This document shows positions 42,407-52,071 of a stretch of DNA of 64,000 bases, piece by piece. Numbering within the stretch: position 1 is the stretch's first letter; each line of letters begins with the position of its first letter. Source of the stretch: JALORV01 sp963766365 (GTDB lineage: Bacteria; Pseudomonadota; Gammaproteobacteria; Burkholderiales; Burkholderiaceae_F); the NCBI GenBank assembly GCA_963766365.1, contig CAVXZK010000011.1, positions 230,522-294,521 of the forward strand, given 5' to 3'. The position numbers and the translations under genes were made by a program. The notes beneath the pieces are model-generated. The model did no database searches, was not told the DNA's origin, and saw only the letters and a program-made list of their open reading frames with translations.

Positions 42407-45400
42407 CTACGGCGTGCGGAACAGCAGCGCTTCCGTCGGCTGGGTCGCGCCGCCACGGTTGCCTGGGCCACGATCGCCGTTGGTAATGAGCATCAGCCCC
42501 AACTCCGGCGAATTGCCGGGGAAGAGGCCAAAGTCGTACACCGCCAGGCCGCTCGGATTGGTGGAGTTCGCAGGCACATCACTCGGCACACCATAGAACC
42601 GCTCACCCAGCGGAGTGACCGTAAGGCCGGTGACCTGGTCTCCGGGGCCGCCGAAGTAGAAGTCCTGCGCCACAACGGCCATGTTGACCTGCGTCGCCAG
42701 CAAGTTTGCCGCGTTCATCCCGATCTGTTCACCGCAGATGTACAGCACCGTGTTCCCGGTATTCGTGGAATGCTCGGCGAAGAAGAACGCGCTGGCGGCG
42801 CCGGTGGTGAGATTCACCACCCAGCTCAACTGGCGTCCGTCAGTGATCGTGCCGAGGCCCGAGGCATCGCGATTGAGCACTACATAGTCGTCGATGCCGT
42901 CGCGGTTCGTATCCAGCCTCACTTGATGGCTCACCGGTAGCAGATGCTGTTGCCGTTCCCAGGTATTCACGGCGAACGCCCAGAGGAAGGACGGATTGGC
43001 CGAGCAGAAGCCCGCCGGCACTGGGAAGGTGTTGATCCCCACCGCGCGGATATCGGGTGTCGGCGATTGACCCCCTTGGGTTCCTTGGGGCTGGTTGGGG
43101 CTGAACGCCAGCAGCGCATAGGCATCGTTCTGCGCGGTGCCGACGCCGGTGTTGTTCAGGCCGATCACTTGCGGGAAAGGCCCTGGAAGCGCGGCCGTGG
43201 TGGACTGTATCCGCGCCGCCTTGCGCGGCAGCACGTGCCAGGCGAGCCGGATCGGTTGCTTCCCATCGTCCAGCACCAGGTAGCCGTCGTACTCGTTCGT
43301 GGTCAACGTGAGCGGATCGGCCCCGCTGCTGCCCGAGTTCATGAAGTTGCCGCGTAGCAGCGAGCCGTTAATCGTCAGTGTCACGTCGAAACTGGTGAGC
43401 GTTCCCTTCCCCGGCTTGACGGAGACATTCGGCGGCGCGCTCATCGTCACCGCGCCGTTCGCAACATCATCAGCGAAGCGGAACGTCGGTGTCACCGCGT
43501 AGGTGTGGGCTTTGTTGTCGAGATTGCGGATCTGCACGGTCTTGGTGATGCTCACCGTTCCGTCTGCAACGTCGACGAAGCCAAAGCTCAGCGCACCGGC
43601 GGGTACGTCTTTGTCCCAGGCGGCAATCGGCGCCGTCACTGCACGGTTGACGCGTACTTCGCCGCCACCGATCCGGCTGATCGGGGCCAGCGCGCCGGTC
43701 AACGGGTTATTGACGATGTTGATTTGGCCGGTGTTCATCAGCAGCGCCTTGACCTCGAGCGGCGACAGGCCGTGGCCGAGAGCGTTCCCGGGCGGCGTTC
43801 CCTTCGCGGTGGCCTTGGTTCCGCCATGGGCCTGCAGCACAAGCGCGGCCGAACCGGCGACCATGGGTGCGGCGCCCGATGTTCCACCGAACGGTCCCTC
43901 ACCGGTGCCGGTGCCAGCAATCGCGGAAATCGATGCGCCTGGTGCGCCGATTTCCGGTTTGATCAGCGTCGTGTCCTCATGCTGCGGGCCGCGCGACGAA
44001 CTGCCGACCATCGAGCCAGCCAACGCAACGCCGACTTTGGGATCGAACCTCACTACGGTGTTGGGCAGGCCGGTTCTCAGGCGGTTGGCTACAGCCTGGC
44101 TGACCATGTAACCGGGTATGTTGATCGGGCGATCACCGCCGTCGCCGCCTTCAAACGGGTCGCCTGGAGCGATGAGGCCGATGATGCCGATCAAGCCGCC
44201 GGCGTCGGCGACGTTCTTGACCTTGAGTGTGAAGTTGCATGCGCCCCGGTCCACCAGAACGATTTTTCCGACCAGCGAACCCGCCGGAAACACTGCGCAG
44301 CCATTTAGATTGCCACCCGCGCCGTTGCCGTATTGAAGCGGTGCCTGGATCGGTGCCGTGAGCGGCGCCGACCATGGCTGGAAGACCGCCGGGAAACTGC
44401 CCACGATCGACGCTGGAGCGATGATCTGCATCAACGGCAGGAAAGCGGTTGGAACGGCAGTCTGCGCGACTGCCAGCGCAGACTTCGTTGCGGCAGGCGT
44501 TCCATGGACGTAGGGTTTGTCCGATCCGTTGCCAGCCGAGGCGACCGTCAGGATGCCCAGTCCCGTGGCATTTTCGACCGCCAAGGAAAGATCGTCGTCG
44601 AAGGGTTGGCCGTAGTCGGACCCAAGCGACATGTTGATGATGTCGACCCGGTCACTGAACTTGCCGTCGCCATTCGGGTCCGCGGCGAAATCCATGCCCT
44701 GGATCAGCGCGATGCCAGAACAGGATGTAGAAACCGACGAACAGACCTTGACGGCATAAAGGCTCGCGCCGGGCGCAACCCCGCCCTTGCCCGCAATGAT
44801 GTGGGCGACGTGTGTGCCATGCCCGCCGCCAACGCCGGCATCCAATGGATCGGGATCCGGTGCCTCCGGCGTATTTGGCCACGTGGGCCCAGTGAAGTCG
44901 TAGCCGCCCACGACCTTCGCCGTGGGGAAGCTGCCGGGCTCGATGATCTCCGGATTGTTCGCTGCGAAATCGGCGGGATTGCCGGAGCCGAAGAGACCTG
45001 CATGGAGGTAATCGATCCCGCTGTCGAGCACGGCCACTTTGATGCCGCGGCCATCGACGCCCTTGGCTTGCACCGCGGTCGCGCCGATGTATGGGACCGT
45101 AGTCGATAAATGCAGCTGATAGTTGCCCACAGGTGCAATGCGCACCACGCGCGGATCATTGGCCAGGGCAGGCAACGCCGCTGCATCGACTTCAACGAAG
45201 ACGGCGTTCATGATTGCCTGCACCTGAGCCACCACACGCGCATTCGGGTCGAGAGCGCGGACGCTCGACAAGAAAGCATCCTGCTGCGCTTTGGCGCTCC
45301 ACTTGGCCTGCGCAGTGTCTGCGCCTTTGACGAACGCGCTCGCGGACGAGTCGGCGGATAGGCGGACGATGACCCTCTTTGCCCCGGAAGCGCCGACCAG

Positions 45401-45595
45401 GCTGCGATCAAGGACACTGCGGGACACACCGCCAGCCATGACTGGCTGAGTCAGTTTCTGTGACGCAATCGCGCTGGGCAGGTTGCGTGGCTCTAGTCGC
45501 ACCGCCCGGTCTTTCTGGGCGAATGCGGACCCGGCGCTGCCGAAGACCAGTGTCATCGCCACCGTCGCGTGCATCAAGTAGTTTCTTGCTTTCAT
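42407..45595 (-). CDS. Secreted subtilisin-like serine protease (S8) with PA insert
   Basis: 1,062 residues. A signal peptide (1-26, ending GSAFA) precedes an inhibitor-I9-like propeptide (about 70-165; KRVIVRLSADSSASAF). The catalytic domain carries Asp191 (VAVLDSGIDYLH), His259 (GGGHGTHVAH) and the serine at about residue 572 (GGTSGAAPMVAGSAAL). A PA domain is inserted between His and Ser (about 420-520; FPAGSLVGKIVLVDRGACNF). Fibronectin-III-like and unassigned C-terminal regions follow (about 660-1062). An extracellular or periplasmic degradative role is likely. Two hairpins end the transcript. Confidence 0.92.
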   Translation of the reverse strand: MKARNYLMHATVAMTLVFGSAGSAFAQKDRAVRLEPRNLPSAIASQKLTQPVMAGGVSRSVLDRSLVGASGAKRVIVRLSADSSASAFVKGADTAQAKWSAKAQQDAFLSSVRALDPNARVVAQVQAIMNAVFVEVDAAALPALANDPRVVRIAPVGNYQLHLSTTVPYIGATAVQAKGVDGRGIKVAVLDSGIDYLHAGLFGSGNPADFAANNPEIIEPGSFPTAKVVGGYDFTGPTWPNTPEAPDPDPLDAGVGGGHGTHVAHIIAGKGGVAPGASLYAVKVCSSVSTSCSGIALIQGMDFAADPNGDGKFSDRVDIINMSLGSDYGQPFDDDLSLAVENATGLGILTVASAGNGSDKPYVHGTPAATKSALAVAQTAVPTAFLPLMQIIAPASIVGSFPAVFQPWSAPLTAPIQAPLQYGNGAGGNLNGCAVFPAGSLVGKIVLVDRGACNFTLKVKNVADAGGLIGIIGLIAPGDPFEGGDGGDRPINIPGYMVSQAVANRLRTGLPNTVVRFDPKVGVALAGSMVGSSSRGPQHEDTTLIKPEIGAPGASISAIAGTGTGEGPFGGTSGAAPMVAGSAALVLQAHGGTKATAKGTPPGNALGHGLSPLEVKALLMNTGQINIVNNPLTGALAPISRIGGGEVRVNRAVTAPIAAWDKDVPAGALSFGFVDVADGTVSITKTVQIRNLDNKAHTYAVTPTFRFADDVANGAVTMSAPPNVSVKPGKGTLTSFDVTLTINGSLLRGNFMNSGSSGADPLTLTTNEYDGYLVLDDGKQPIRLAWHVLPRKAARIQSTTAALPGPFPQVIGLNNTGVGTAQNDAYALLAFSPNQPQGTQGGQSPTPDIRAVGINTFPVPAGFCSANPSFLWAFAVNTWERQQHLLPVSHQVRLDTNRDGIDDYVVLNRDASGLGTITDGRQLSWVVNLTTGAASAFFFAEHSTNTGNTVLYICGEQIGMNAANLLATQVNMAVVAQDFYFGGPGDQVTGLTVTPLGERFYGVPSDVPANSTNPSGLAVYDFGLFPGNSPELGLMLITNGDRGPGNRGGATQPTEALLFRTP

Positions 45596-45987
45596 TTTCG
45601 TCCTCTCCTTGCCAACTTAGATTTGCACTTCACTACATTCTCGAAATGCACAGAACTGACTTGCGAATGATGGTCGAACGACAAGATTCAAGCGTCAGCT
45701 CACAGCTAGTCGCTGCAATGCTTTCCATGTCGATTTGTTAGCCCCCAGCTCACACCGGTGATTCACTTGGGCGCGGATCGGTCGCGCAAGATGCACGGCC
45801 AGCGGAGATCGCGCTCTTCTCAAATTGGTGCGGTGGCGAAAGCTATCCCATCGACGACGCCACGGCAACAACTTGATCGCGTCCGTACGGGACAAGGCCC
45901 AAGCCTTTGCGGATGACGCACCGCCGCACACGCCGTTGTGCGGGTGAACTTCAGCGTCCTGCAGTCACGGCGCAAACCCATGCGTCC
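45596..45987. other. Gap between subtilase and kinase genes
   Basis: About 390 bases between two divergent genes with no supported coding sequence. The antisense frame reaching from here into the kinase is a codon-bias shadow. The subtilase promoter must be in its left part but no clear hexamers were recognised. Confidence 0.4.
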
Positions 45988-46036
45988 TTGATGCGCATCT
46001 AGCCCCGCCGGCAGGGCCCCGGATATAAACATTCGA
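45988..46036 (+). promoter_or_regulatory. Class II FNR-type promoter for the kinase gene
   Basis: TTGATGCGCATCTA (45988-46001; nine of ten consensus bases) is followed by a -10 hexamer TATAAA at 46024-46029. If +1 is 46036, the box centre is exactly at -41.5, the standard class II FNR position. Confidence 0.6.
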
Positions 46037-46077
46037 GGGGTTCCGGCGCGCGTCTGTGCATCCTGCCGTTCGCCGGC

Positions 46078-47766
46078 TTGGCGTCCCCTGGGGACGACAC
46101 GTTGCAGGTGTCCATGCCGCCCGCGTTTGGGAAATTCGATGCTGGCTCGGCGCTGCAGCAGCATGAACTGCTGGTGGCGGGCCTGTTGCGGCCGGCAGCG
46201 TATCCGCAGCCCGTCACGCGTGTGGAACGAATCGACACTCACGTGTCGACGGTCCTGTTGGCGGGCGACTACGCATACAAGCTGCGCAAGCCGGTGGACC
46301 TCGGCTTCCTGGATTTCTCGACGCTCGAGCGGCGCCAGCGCGACTGCGAAGAGGAACTCCGGTTGAATCGGCGCACTGCGTCTCAGCTCTACCTGGATGT
46401 GGTTCCCATCATCGGCACACCGTCTGCGCCGCGCATCGGTGTCTTCGGCTCGGCTGAGCCCACGATTGAAGTTGCGGTGCGTATGCGCCGCTTCGACACG
46501 CGGCTGACGTTTGATCGCCTCGCGGAGCGCAGCGAGCTGACGCCTGCGCTGATCGACCGTCTGGCCGAAGCGGTCGCGGCGCTTCATGCTGGTGCGACTG
46601 CCGTTCCGGCGGAGGGTGGAGCGCCGGAGACGGTGGCGCGCTGGATCGGCGACAACTTCATCGCGATGCGCGACCACGTGCAGTCGCCGGCTGATCGTTC
46701 TCGCCTGGATGAACTCGACGACTGGACGCGGCGCGAACTCATCGCGAAGAGCGATCTGCTGTCCCAGCGCGCGGTGCACGGCCGCATCCGCGAGTGCCAC
46801 GGCGACCTGCACCTTGGCAACGTCGTGCTGCTGGATGGCGCGCCGACGCTCTTCGACGCGATTGAATTCAACCCGGAGCTGCGCTGCATCGATGTCATCA
46901 GCGATGTCGCGTTCACCTTCATGGACCTGTCGGACCACGGTCTCGATGGACTGGCGTGGCGTTTCCTGAGCCGCTACCTGGAGATCAGCGGCGACTACGA
47001 CGGCATCGCGTTGTTGCGGCTCTATGCGGTCTACCGGGCACTCGTCCGTGCGAAAGTGGCACTGATCCGGCTGCGCCAGCCTGAGGTGAAACATCAGGTG
47101 CGGTTGCGCGAACACGCGTCGTTCGAGCACTACCTGGCACTGGCGGAACGTCTGCAACGGCCGGCAGACCCCGTACTTATCGCGATGACCGGGTTATCCG
47201 GATCCGGCAAGTCAACGGTGGCGCAGACTCTCGCGGCCGAGCTCGGCGCGGTACGACTCCGATCCGACGTCGAGCGCAAGCGCCTGCACGGACTGGGTCC
47301 GGCGGATGACTCGCGCGGCCGCATCTACGGCGCGGACGCCACGCGGCTGACCTACGATCATCTCGCGCTGCTTGCGGCAACGGTGCTGCGTGCCGGTGTG
47401 TCGGTGGTGGTCGATGCCGCCTCGCTGCACCGCAGGGAACGCCAACGCTTCATCGATGTTTCACTGGCAGTGAACGCGCGTGCGGCCATCGTAATGTGCA
47501 CTGCGCCGCTGGTGACGCTGCTGGAGCGTGTGCGTACCCGTGCACTTGCGGCGACGGATCCTTCGGAAGCCACCGAGGCCGTTCTGGAGCGTCAGATCGG
47601 CTGGCAGGAACCGCTGGACGCGGCGGAACAGACGCGGGCCAGCGTCATCGATACCTCAGGCGACATCGCATCTGTCACGCGCAGAGCCGTTGAAGTCGCT
47701 GCGATGCTCCGTCGCTCGTCATCGGCCGACGCGCCGGCCAGCCACGGCGTGCGCTCCGCCAGCTAG
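46078..47766 (+). CDS. Bifunctional aminoglycoside-phosphotransferase-like / P-loop kinase protein
   Basis: 562 residues from 46078 (an in-frame ATG at 46114 is an equally possible start). The N-terminal two thirds resemble APH/choline-kinase folds: YAYKLRKPVDLGF, the catalytic HGDLHLGNVVLLDG (about residue 241) and FDAIEFNPELRCIDVISD. The C-terminal third (about 365-545) is a P-loop kinase with Walker A GLSGSGKST and downstream RSDVERKRL. The real substrate of this fused family is not established. An FNR-like promoter upstream points to oxygen-limited expression. Its stop codon overlaps that of the convergent DUF5329 gene. Confidence 0.82.
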   Translation: MASPGDDTLQVSMPPAFGKFDAGSALQQHELLVAGLLRPAAYPQPVTRVERIDTHVSTVLLAGDYAYKLRKPVDLGFLDFSTLERRQRDCEEELRLNRRTASQLYLDVVPIIGTPSAPRIGVFGSAEPTIEVAVRMRRFDTRLTFDRLAERSELTPALIDRLAEAVAALHAGATAVPAEGGAPETVARWIGDNFIAMRDHVQSPADRSRLDELDDWTRRELIAKSDLLSQRAVHGRIRECHGDLHLGNVVLLDGAPTLFDAIEFNPELRCIDVISDVAFTFMDLSDHGLDGLAWRFLSRYLEISGDYDGIALLRLYAVYRALVRAKVALIRLRQPEVKHQVRLREHASFEHYLALAERLQRPADPVLIAMTGLSGSGKSTVAQTLAAELGAVRLRSDVERKRLHGLGPADDSRGRIYGADATRLTYDHLALLAATVLRAGVSVVVDAASLHRRERQRFIDVSLAVNARAAIVMCTAPLVTLLERVRTRALAATDPSEATEAVLERQIGWQEPLDAAEQTRASVIDTSGDIASVTRRAVEVAAMLRRSSSADAPASHGVRSAS

Positions 47767-48182
47767 CGCGTTGGCGCCGCGGTTTGCCGCGAGCGCTCCA
47801 AAGTTTGCCGAAACCAGGTCGCACTGGGGATCGGCGCAACGCCCGGGCAGCGCACCCAGTACGGCTCGCTGCTGATGCTGCTGCGCGTGGCGACCGCGTC
47901 GATGAATTCATCGGCGCTGCGTGGCGGGTGCCTTCTTTCGACCTCGGCGAGCTTGCGTGCCAGGTGAGCGCGGGCCTCCACCGCCGTGTGCCAGCTTCCA
48001 TTGCGATAGAAGTCGCAGCCCGACTGCTCCATCGCTGCAAGCAGGGTCTGGATCTCTTCCGTGGCAGGGCGGGTCGGCTGGGCGGACGCGTGCATTGCCA
48101 GCACCGCAGCGATCGCGCCTGCCGCCATGAAATTCAGCATGCGCTGCAGCCGGAAGATCATTTGCCTTGAATCGGCTCTCAT
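47763..48182 (-). CDS. DUF5329 family secreted protein
   Basis: 139 residues with an N-terminal hydrophobic signal (FMAAGAIAAVLAMHASA). The mature part has the family pattern EEIQTLLAAMEQSGCDFYRNGSW, then EARAHLARKL, ADEFIDAVATRSSISSEPY and a second cysteine in WVRCPG. The two cysteines probably form a disulfide. The start at 48182 is chosen because it leaves a normal signal peptide. No function is known for the family. Confidence 0.8.
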   Translation of the reverse strand: MRADSRQMIFRLQRMLNFMAAGAIAAVLAMHASAQPTRPATEEIQTLLAAMEQSGCDFYRNGSWHTAVEARAHLARKLAEVERRHPPRSADEFIDAVATRSSISSEPYWVRCPGVAPIPSATWFRQTLERSRQTAAPTR

Positions 48183-48325
48183 GGTCACGCCAGGGCCACC
48201 GTACACGCGCAGGACGTGGGTCCGATCGGCAGATTCGGTCGCGATGTGACGGCGGTCAAGCGTCGGCGTTGAGCACGCGGTGCCAGGCGGCTAGCATCAA
48301 AGTGGCAAGACTCAAACTGCGCGCG

Positions 48326-50368
48326 ATGTGGATTCGCCTACGCTGGTCTGACCGCCTGCTGGCACCCGTGCCCAGGTTTGCAGCCTGCGTTTTTGCGGCA
48401 CTGGCCGTCGGTTGCGCGAGCCCGCCACCCACCCGTTCCGTGGTGGAAGGGCGCATTCCCGACCTCGCGGTTGCCGTCGGCGATACGCTGTACGTGCGGT
48501 ACCCCGACCAGGGCGAGCCTCTGGTTCTCGCGGCGCAGTGGCCGGACGCCGAGCCGGGCGCACCCGCCTCGAGCTATCGTGCAGCGCGACTTGAAGTGCA
48601 AGCCGAACCCATCGACATGGAGGCGCTGTCGATCAAGGGACGGCGCGTGACGATGCTTCCGACCACCGCGTGGGATGCACTGCTCAAGCAGGTGCTGCTG
48701 GGATTGGCGCCGAGCGAGCCCGATGAGGCGGCACTGGCGGTGGTGCAGGGCGCCGACGTTGTGTTCACGCGCGCGGGAGGCGAACTCAAGGTCTACCGGC
48801 ACGAGCAGAAGCCGGTTGCGCTGCGCGTCACCCGCATGGTGACGGAGGAGCAGCTGTCGCGCCGTGTCAGTGAGAGCCTGGAGCAGCGTCACGGCAGGGA
48901 GGGCCTGGTCCTGTTCGATACCGGAGCGAGCTCCGCGGGCCGGGCCCTGATCCTGGTCGACATCGAACGGCGGCAGTCCGTGCTGGTGATGCCTGGCTCA
49001 GCGCCCGCCGCTGCGGCCGGACCGGCCGACCCGGAGGAGGCGTTGTCGCTGACGGAAGCGCTGGTGCTGCGCAGTCATGTGATTGTGCCGCTGACACAGC
49101 CGTTGACGGCGGTGGCACGCCTGACGTGGCTGACTTTGCAGACCGCAACCGGTCTGGTGCCGCACCCGCGCGCGGCGCCGCAGAAGCCATTGCCTGCCGC
49201 GGGCAAGGGAAGTGCCATGGACCTTGAAGAATTCGAGGGCCAGCTTGATGAGCGGTTTGGCGCGCGTCGAACCCCGGCCCGCCTGCAGCTGCTGATCGAC
49301 GGAGACGCCTACTTCCCGGCGCTGGTACAGGCGATCCAGGATGCGCGCGAATCGGTGCTGATCCGCCTGTACATCTTCGACACCGACCCGTACGCGCTGC
49401 AGCTGGCCGATCTGCTGAAGGAGCGATCGAAGACGATCCGGGTGCAGGTGCTGCTCGATCACCTCGGCTCGCTCTCTGCAGCGCGTATCGCCGGCAGGCT
49501 GCCGTATGGGGGCGGTTATCCCTATGCGGGAGCACCGCGCTCGATCGTCGAGTACCTGCAGGCGGACTCCAAGGTGACAGTGCGGACGGTCGCCAACCCG
49601 TGGATGACCTCCGACCATACGAAGTCGATCATCGTCGACGGCCAGCGCGCCTTCCTGGGCGGGATGAACATCGGCCAGGAGTATCGGTACGAGTGGCACG
49701 ACGTGATGGTCGAGGTCGAAGGTCCCGTCGTGGCGCAGCTTGCGCGGGACTTCGAGCTGGCGTGGGCACAGGCTGCGATCGGCGGTGATCTCGCCAAGTT
49801 GACGCGGTCGATGGAGGCCCTTCCCAAGCCCACCGCGCCACCGCCGGGGGCGATCGGCGTGCGAACGCTGTACACGCGCACCGCGAATCCGGAGATCCTG
49901 ATCGCGCAACTCGCGGCGATCCGTGCTGCGCGCAGCTACATCTTCGTCGAGCAACCTTATGTTTCCGACGACGAAATGATCGCCGCGCTGGTTGATGCGC
50001 GTCGCCGCGGGGTCGATGTCCGCGTGGTGTTGCCGACCGCGGGTGACTCTGGTTTCATGAATGCAGCCAATCTCGTCGCGACCAACGTATTCCTTCGCAA
50101 CGGCGTGCGCGTGTACGCCTATCCTGGAATGACGCACGTTAAGGCGGCAATCTACGACGGCTGGGCCTGCCTGGGCTCCGCCAACTTCGACAAGCTCTCG
50201 CTGCGGATCAACCGCGAGCTCGACATCGCGACCTCGGATCCGGTATTCGTCTCAACCCTGCGACGTGACCTCTTCGAGCGCGACTTCGCGAAGTCGCGCG
50301 AAGTCACCGAGCCGCGCTCGGTCGGCTGGTCGACGTATATCTCCAGCTTTATTGCGAACCAGCTGTGA
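48326..50368 (+). CDS. Phospholipase D/cardiolipin synthase-like lipoprotein
   Basis: 680 residues with a signal and lipobox LAVGC (Cys about 30), so membrane-anchored on the periplasmic side. The first 250 residues form an unassigned domain. From about residue 300 on there are two PLD domains with HxK(x)4D motifs: SDHTKSIIVDG (about 431) and THVKAAIYDG (about 604), each with the downstream GG/GSANFD elements. Enzymes of this kind make or remodel phospholipids such as cardiolipin. The start at 48326 places the signal at the N-terminus; the frame is open 53 codons further up. Confidence 0.85.
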   Translation: MWIRLRWSDRLLAPVPRFAACVFAALAVGCASPPPTRSVVEGRIPDLAVAVGDTLYVRYPDQGEPLVLAAQWPDAEPGAPASSYRAARLEVQAEPIDMEALSIKGRRVTMLPTTAWDALLKQVLLGLAPSEPDEAALAVVQGADVVFTRAGGELKVYRHEQKPVALRVTRMVTEEQLSRRVSESLEQRHGREGLVLFDTGASSAGRALILVDIERRQSVLVMPGSAPAAAAGPADPEEALSLTEALVLRSHVIVPLTQPLTAVARLTWLTLQTATGLVPHPRAAPQKPLPAAGKGSAMDLEEFEGQLDERFGARRTPARLQLLIDGDAYFPALVQAIQDARESVLIRLYIFDTDPYALQLADLLKERSKTIRVQVLLDHLGSLSAARIAGRLPYGGGYPYAGAPRSIVEYLQADSKVTVRTVANPWMTSDHTKSIIVDGQRAFLGGMNIGQEYRYEWHDVMVEVEGPVVAQLARDFELAWAQAAIGGDLAKLTRSMEALPKPTAPPPGAIGVRTLYTRTANPEILIAQLAAIRAARSYIFVEQPYVSDDEMIAALVDARRRGVDVRVVLPTAGDSGFMNAANLVATNVFLRNGVRVYAYPGMTHVKAAIYDGWACLGSANFDKLSLRINRELDIATSDPVFVSTLRRDLFERDFAKSREVTEPRSVGWSTYISSFIANQL

Positions 50369-50713
50369 CGGGGGCCGAGGCCCGCACGGGGCGGACGGTC
50401 GGGAGCCAAAGAAAAGGCCCTTTCCGAAGGGACAGAACCTCTTTTGGACGCGGCGCAGGTTATGGAGTGATGGAGATCGTCTGCGCCTCGTTCCTGCGCT
50501 GGCCGTTGCTGTCGAGAAGCAGCAGCCCCGACTGGATTGGCGAAGCGGCGACGCCGCCGACCACACCAACAACCGGCAACGCGCTGCTTCCTTCAGATGC
50601 CACAGCCACAGCTAGCGCGACTGGCATCAACGCCCGAACCCTTGATCAGTTGTGACGACCCGTACGGTCGCCTGACCCAGCGCGGTGGGTTAGTAACTGC
50701 GTCTGCATCGCAG
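50369..50713. other. Gap after the phospholipase gene
   Basis: About 345 bases with short frames only and none convincing. CCCTT/AAGGG (50418-50431) is a weak hairpin with no immediate T run. Confidence 0.35.
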
Positions 50714-50960
50714 TCACGCGCGGCGACGCACGCCGGCAACGAGCGACGCGACTGCCAGCAGCAGAGCCGGCACCGCCGGCTCGGGCACCGAACTGCGTGC
50801 CACGATGATGTTGTCCATGCCCACCGGATTGCCGCCGAAGGCGAGGAACGGATTCGTCAGCCGTATGTACAGACGATCCAGCAGCAGACCGGACTGGTCG
50901 TTAAGGACGGTGCGGAACGCGCCGAAAGTGTTTCGTACGGTTCGACGTCGGCTCGTTCGG
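50714..50960 (-). pseudogene. C-terminal remnant of a PEP-CTERM protein
   Basis: The frame ends in VPEPAVPALLLAVASLVAGVRRRA minus its last residues as usual: a VPEP motif, a hydrophobic helix and a basic tail, which is the PEP-CTERM exosortase sorting signal. Before it, IRLTNPFLAFGGNPVGMDNI resembles the usual end of such secreted proteins. Only about 80 residues remain; upstream the DapA-family gene begins, and no signal peptide is found. It is therefore a truncated gene. It shows the lineage has, or had, an exosortase/PEP-CTERM system. Confidence 0.7.
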
Positions 50961-51878
50961 TCAGTTGTGAAGACCGGGCATTTCGAAACGGACCGCGTCA
51001 AGTTCGCTGATCAGTGCGGCAGCCTGCTCGGTTCCGAGCTCCACCAGCGGCGGCCGCACGCGGGACCAGGTTTCGTCGCCACTCCAGTGAGCGATGGCGC
51101 GCTTCAGCGCGGCGATCATCGGGCGTTTCTGGAATATCGCACGCACAGTGTCGAGACCCGCCTGCAAGCCGTCGGCCTCGGGCGTCTGCCAGTGCCGCAG
51201 CAGCCGGTGAATTGCTGCTGGATTCACGTTTGCGGTGGCGCTAATGCAGCCGACACCACCGGCACGCAGGTTAGGCAGCAGGAACGATTCGCTGCCGGCG
51301 AAGACGTCGAAGCCCGAACCGGCAAAGCGCGAGACGAGGCCTTGGGTGTTGCTCCAGTCACCCGAAGAATCCTTGATCCCGGCTACGGTGCCGGGGTAGG
51401 ACTTCAGCAGTCGCTCAATCAACTCGAAGCTGATGCCCACCTGCGCCACCGGAGGGATGTGATACAGGTAGATGCGCAGCCGTGCGTCGCCCACGGCGTC
51501 GATGATCGTCGCGAAGTTCCGATACAGGCCTTCGTCGGTGACTCCCTTGTAGTAGAACGGCGGCAGCATCAGGCATCCGGCGACGCCGTTGTTCACGGCG
51601 CGTGCGGTCAGGCGGATCGAATCGGTGATCGCGCAGCATCCTGTGCCGGGCATCATCTGCTGCGTCGGTATTCCGCCCTCGACGAGGTAATCCAGCAGCG
51701 CGATGCGCTCGTCGACCGACAGCGAGTTGGCTTCGGAATTGGTGCCGAACACCGCGAGGCCCGAGCCCTGCGACAGCAACCACCGGCAATGCCTGAGCAG
51801 GCGCTCCGGATCGGGCTTGAGCGATGCGTCGAACGGTGTGACGACTGGGGCGAGCAGGCCGCGGATTCGTTCTGTCAT
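50961..51878 (-). CDS. DapA-family (dihydrodipicolinate synthase-like) aldolase
   Basis: 305-residue TIM-barrel class I aldolase. Schiff-base lysine is in VAGIKDSSGDWSN (about residue 167) and the catalytic tyrosine is in YLYHIPP (about 139). The N-terminal GLLAPVVTPFD is typical. The usual GTTGE motif of true DapA is replaced by FGTNSEANSLS, so it is more likely a dihydrodipicolinate synthase-like lyase of sugar-acid or keto-acid metabolism than the lysine enzyme. It stands alone between the arsenic operon and a PEP-CTERM remnant. Confidence 0.88.
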   Translation of the reverse strand: MTERIRGLLAPVVTPFDASLKPDPERLLRHCRWLLSQGSGLAVFGTNSEANSLSVDERIALLDYLVEGGIPTQQMMPGTGCCAITDSIRLTARAVNNGVAGCLMLPPFYYKGVTDEGLYRNFATIIDAVGDARLRIYLYHIPPVAQVGISFELIERLLKSYPGTVAGIKDSSGDWSNTQGLVSRFAGSGFDVFAGSESFLLPNLRAGGVGCISATANVNPAAIHRLLRHWQTPEADGLQAGLDTVRAIFQKRPMIAALKRAIAHWSGDETWSRVRPPLVELGTEQAAALISELDAVRFEMPGLHN

Positions 51879-52071
51879 TGCGCTGAGCCAGTAGGCGGTA
51901 GTTGACGCCCATCCTAACGCGGCCGTCGGGCTGTCACTCGCGGCGGCGGCCGACGCGGCATGTGCCTTTCCAACGTATATGGTCCGGGAACGTCACCGGA
52001 CAACCGGAGGTGCCGCCTCCTGGAACGTCGCACGGGCCCGGCCTCGGGCGGATTGAACGAGCCCCGGTGAC

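Noticed and set aside
45820..47157. 445-codon minus-strand frame opposite the APH/P-loop kinase
   Set aside because: No recognisable domain; the plus strand carries catalytic HGDLHLGN and Walker A motifs.
49998..50960. Small frames between the phospholipase and DapA-family genes
   Set aside because: Apart from the PEP-CTERM tail none has a start signal, motif or plausible composition.
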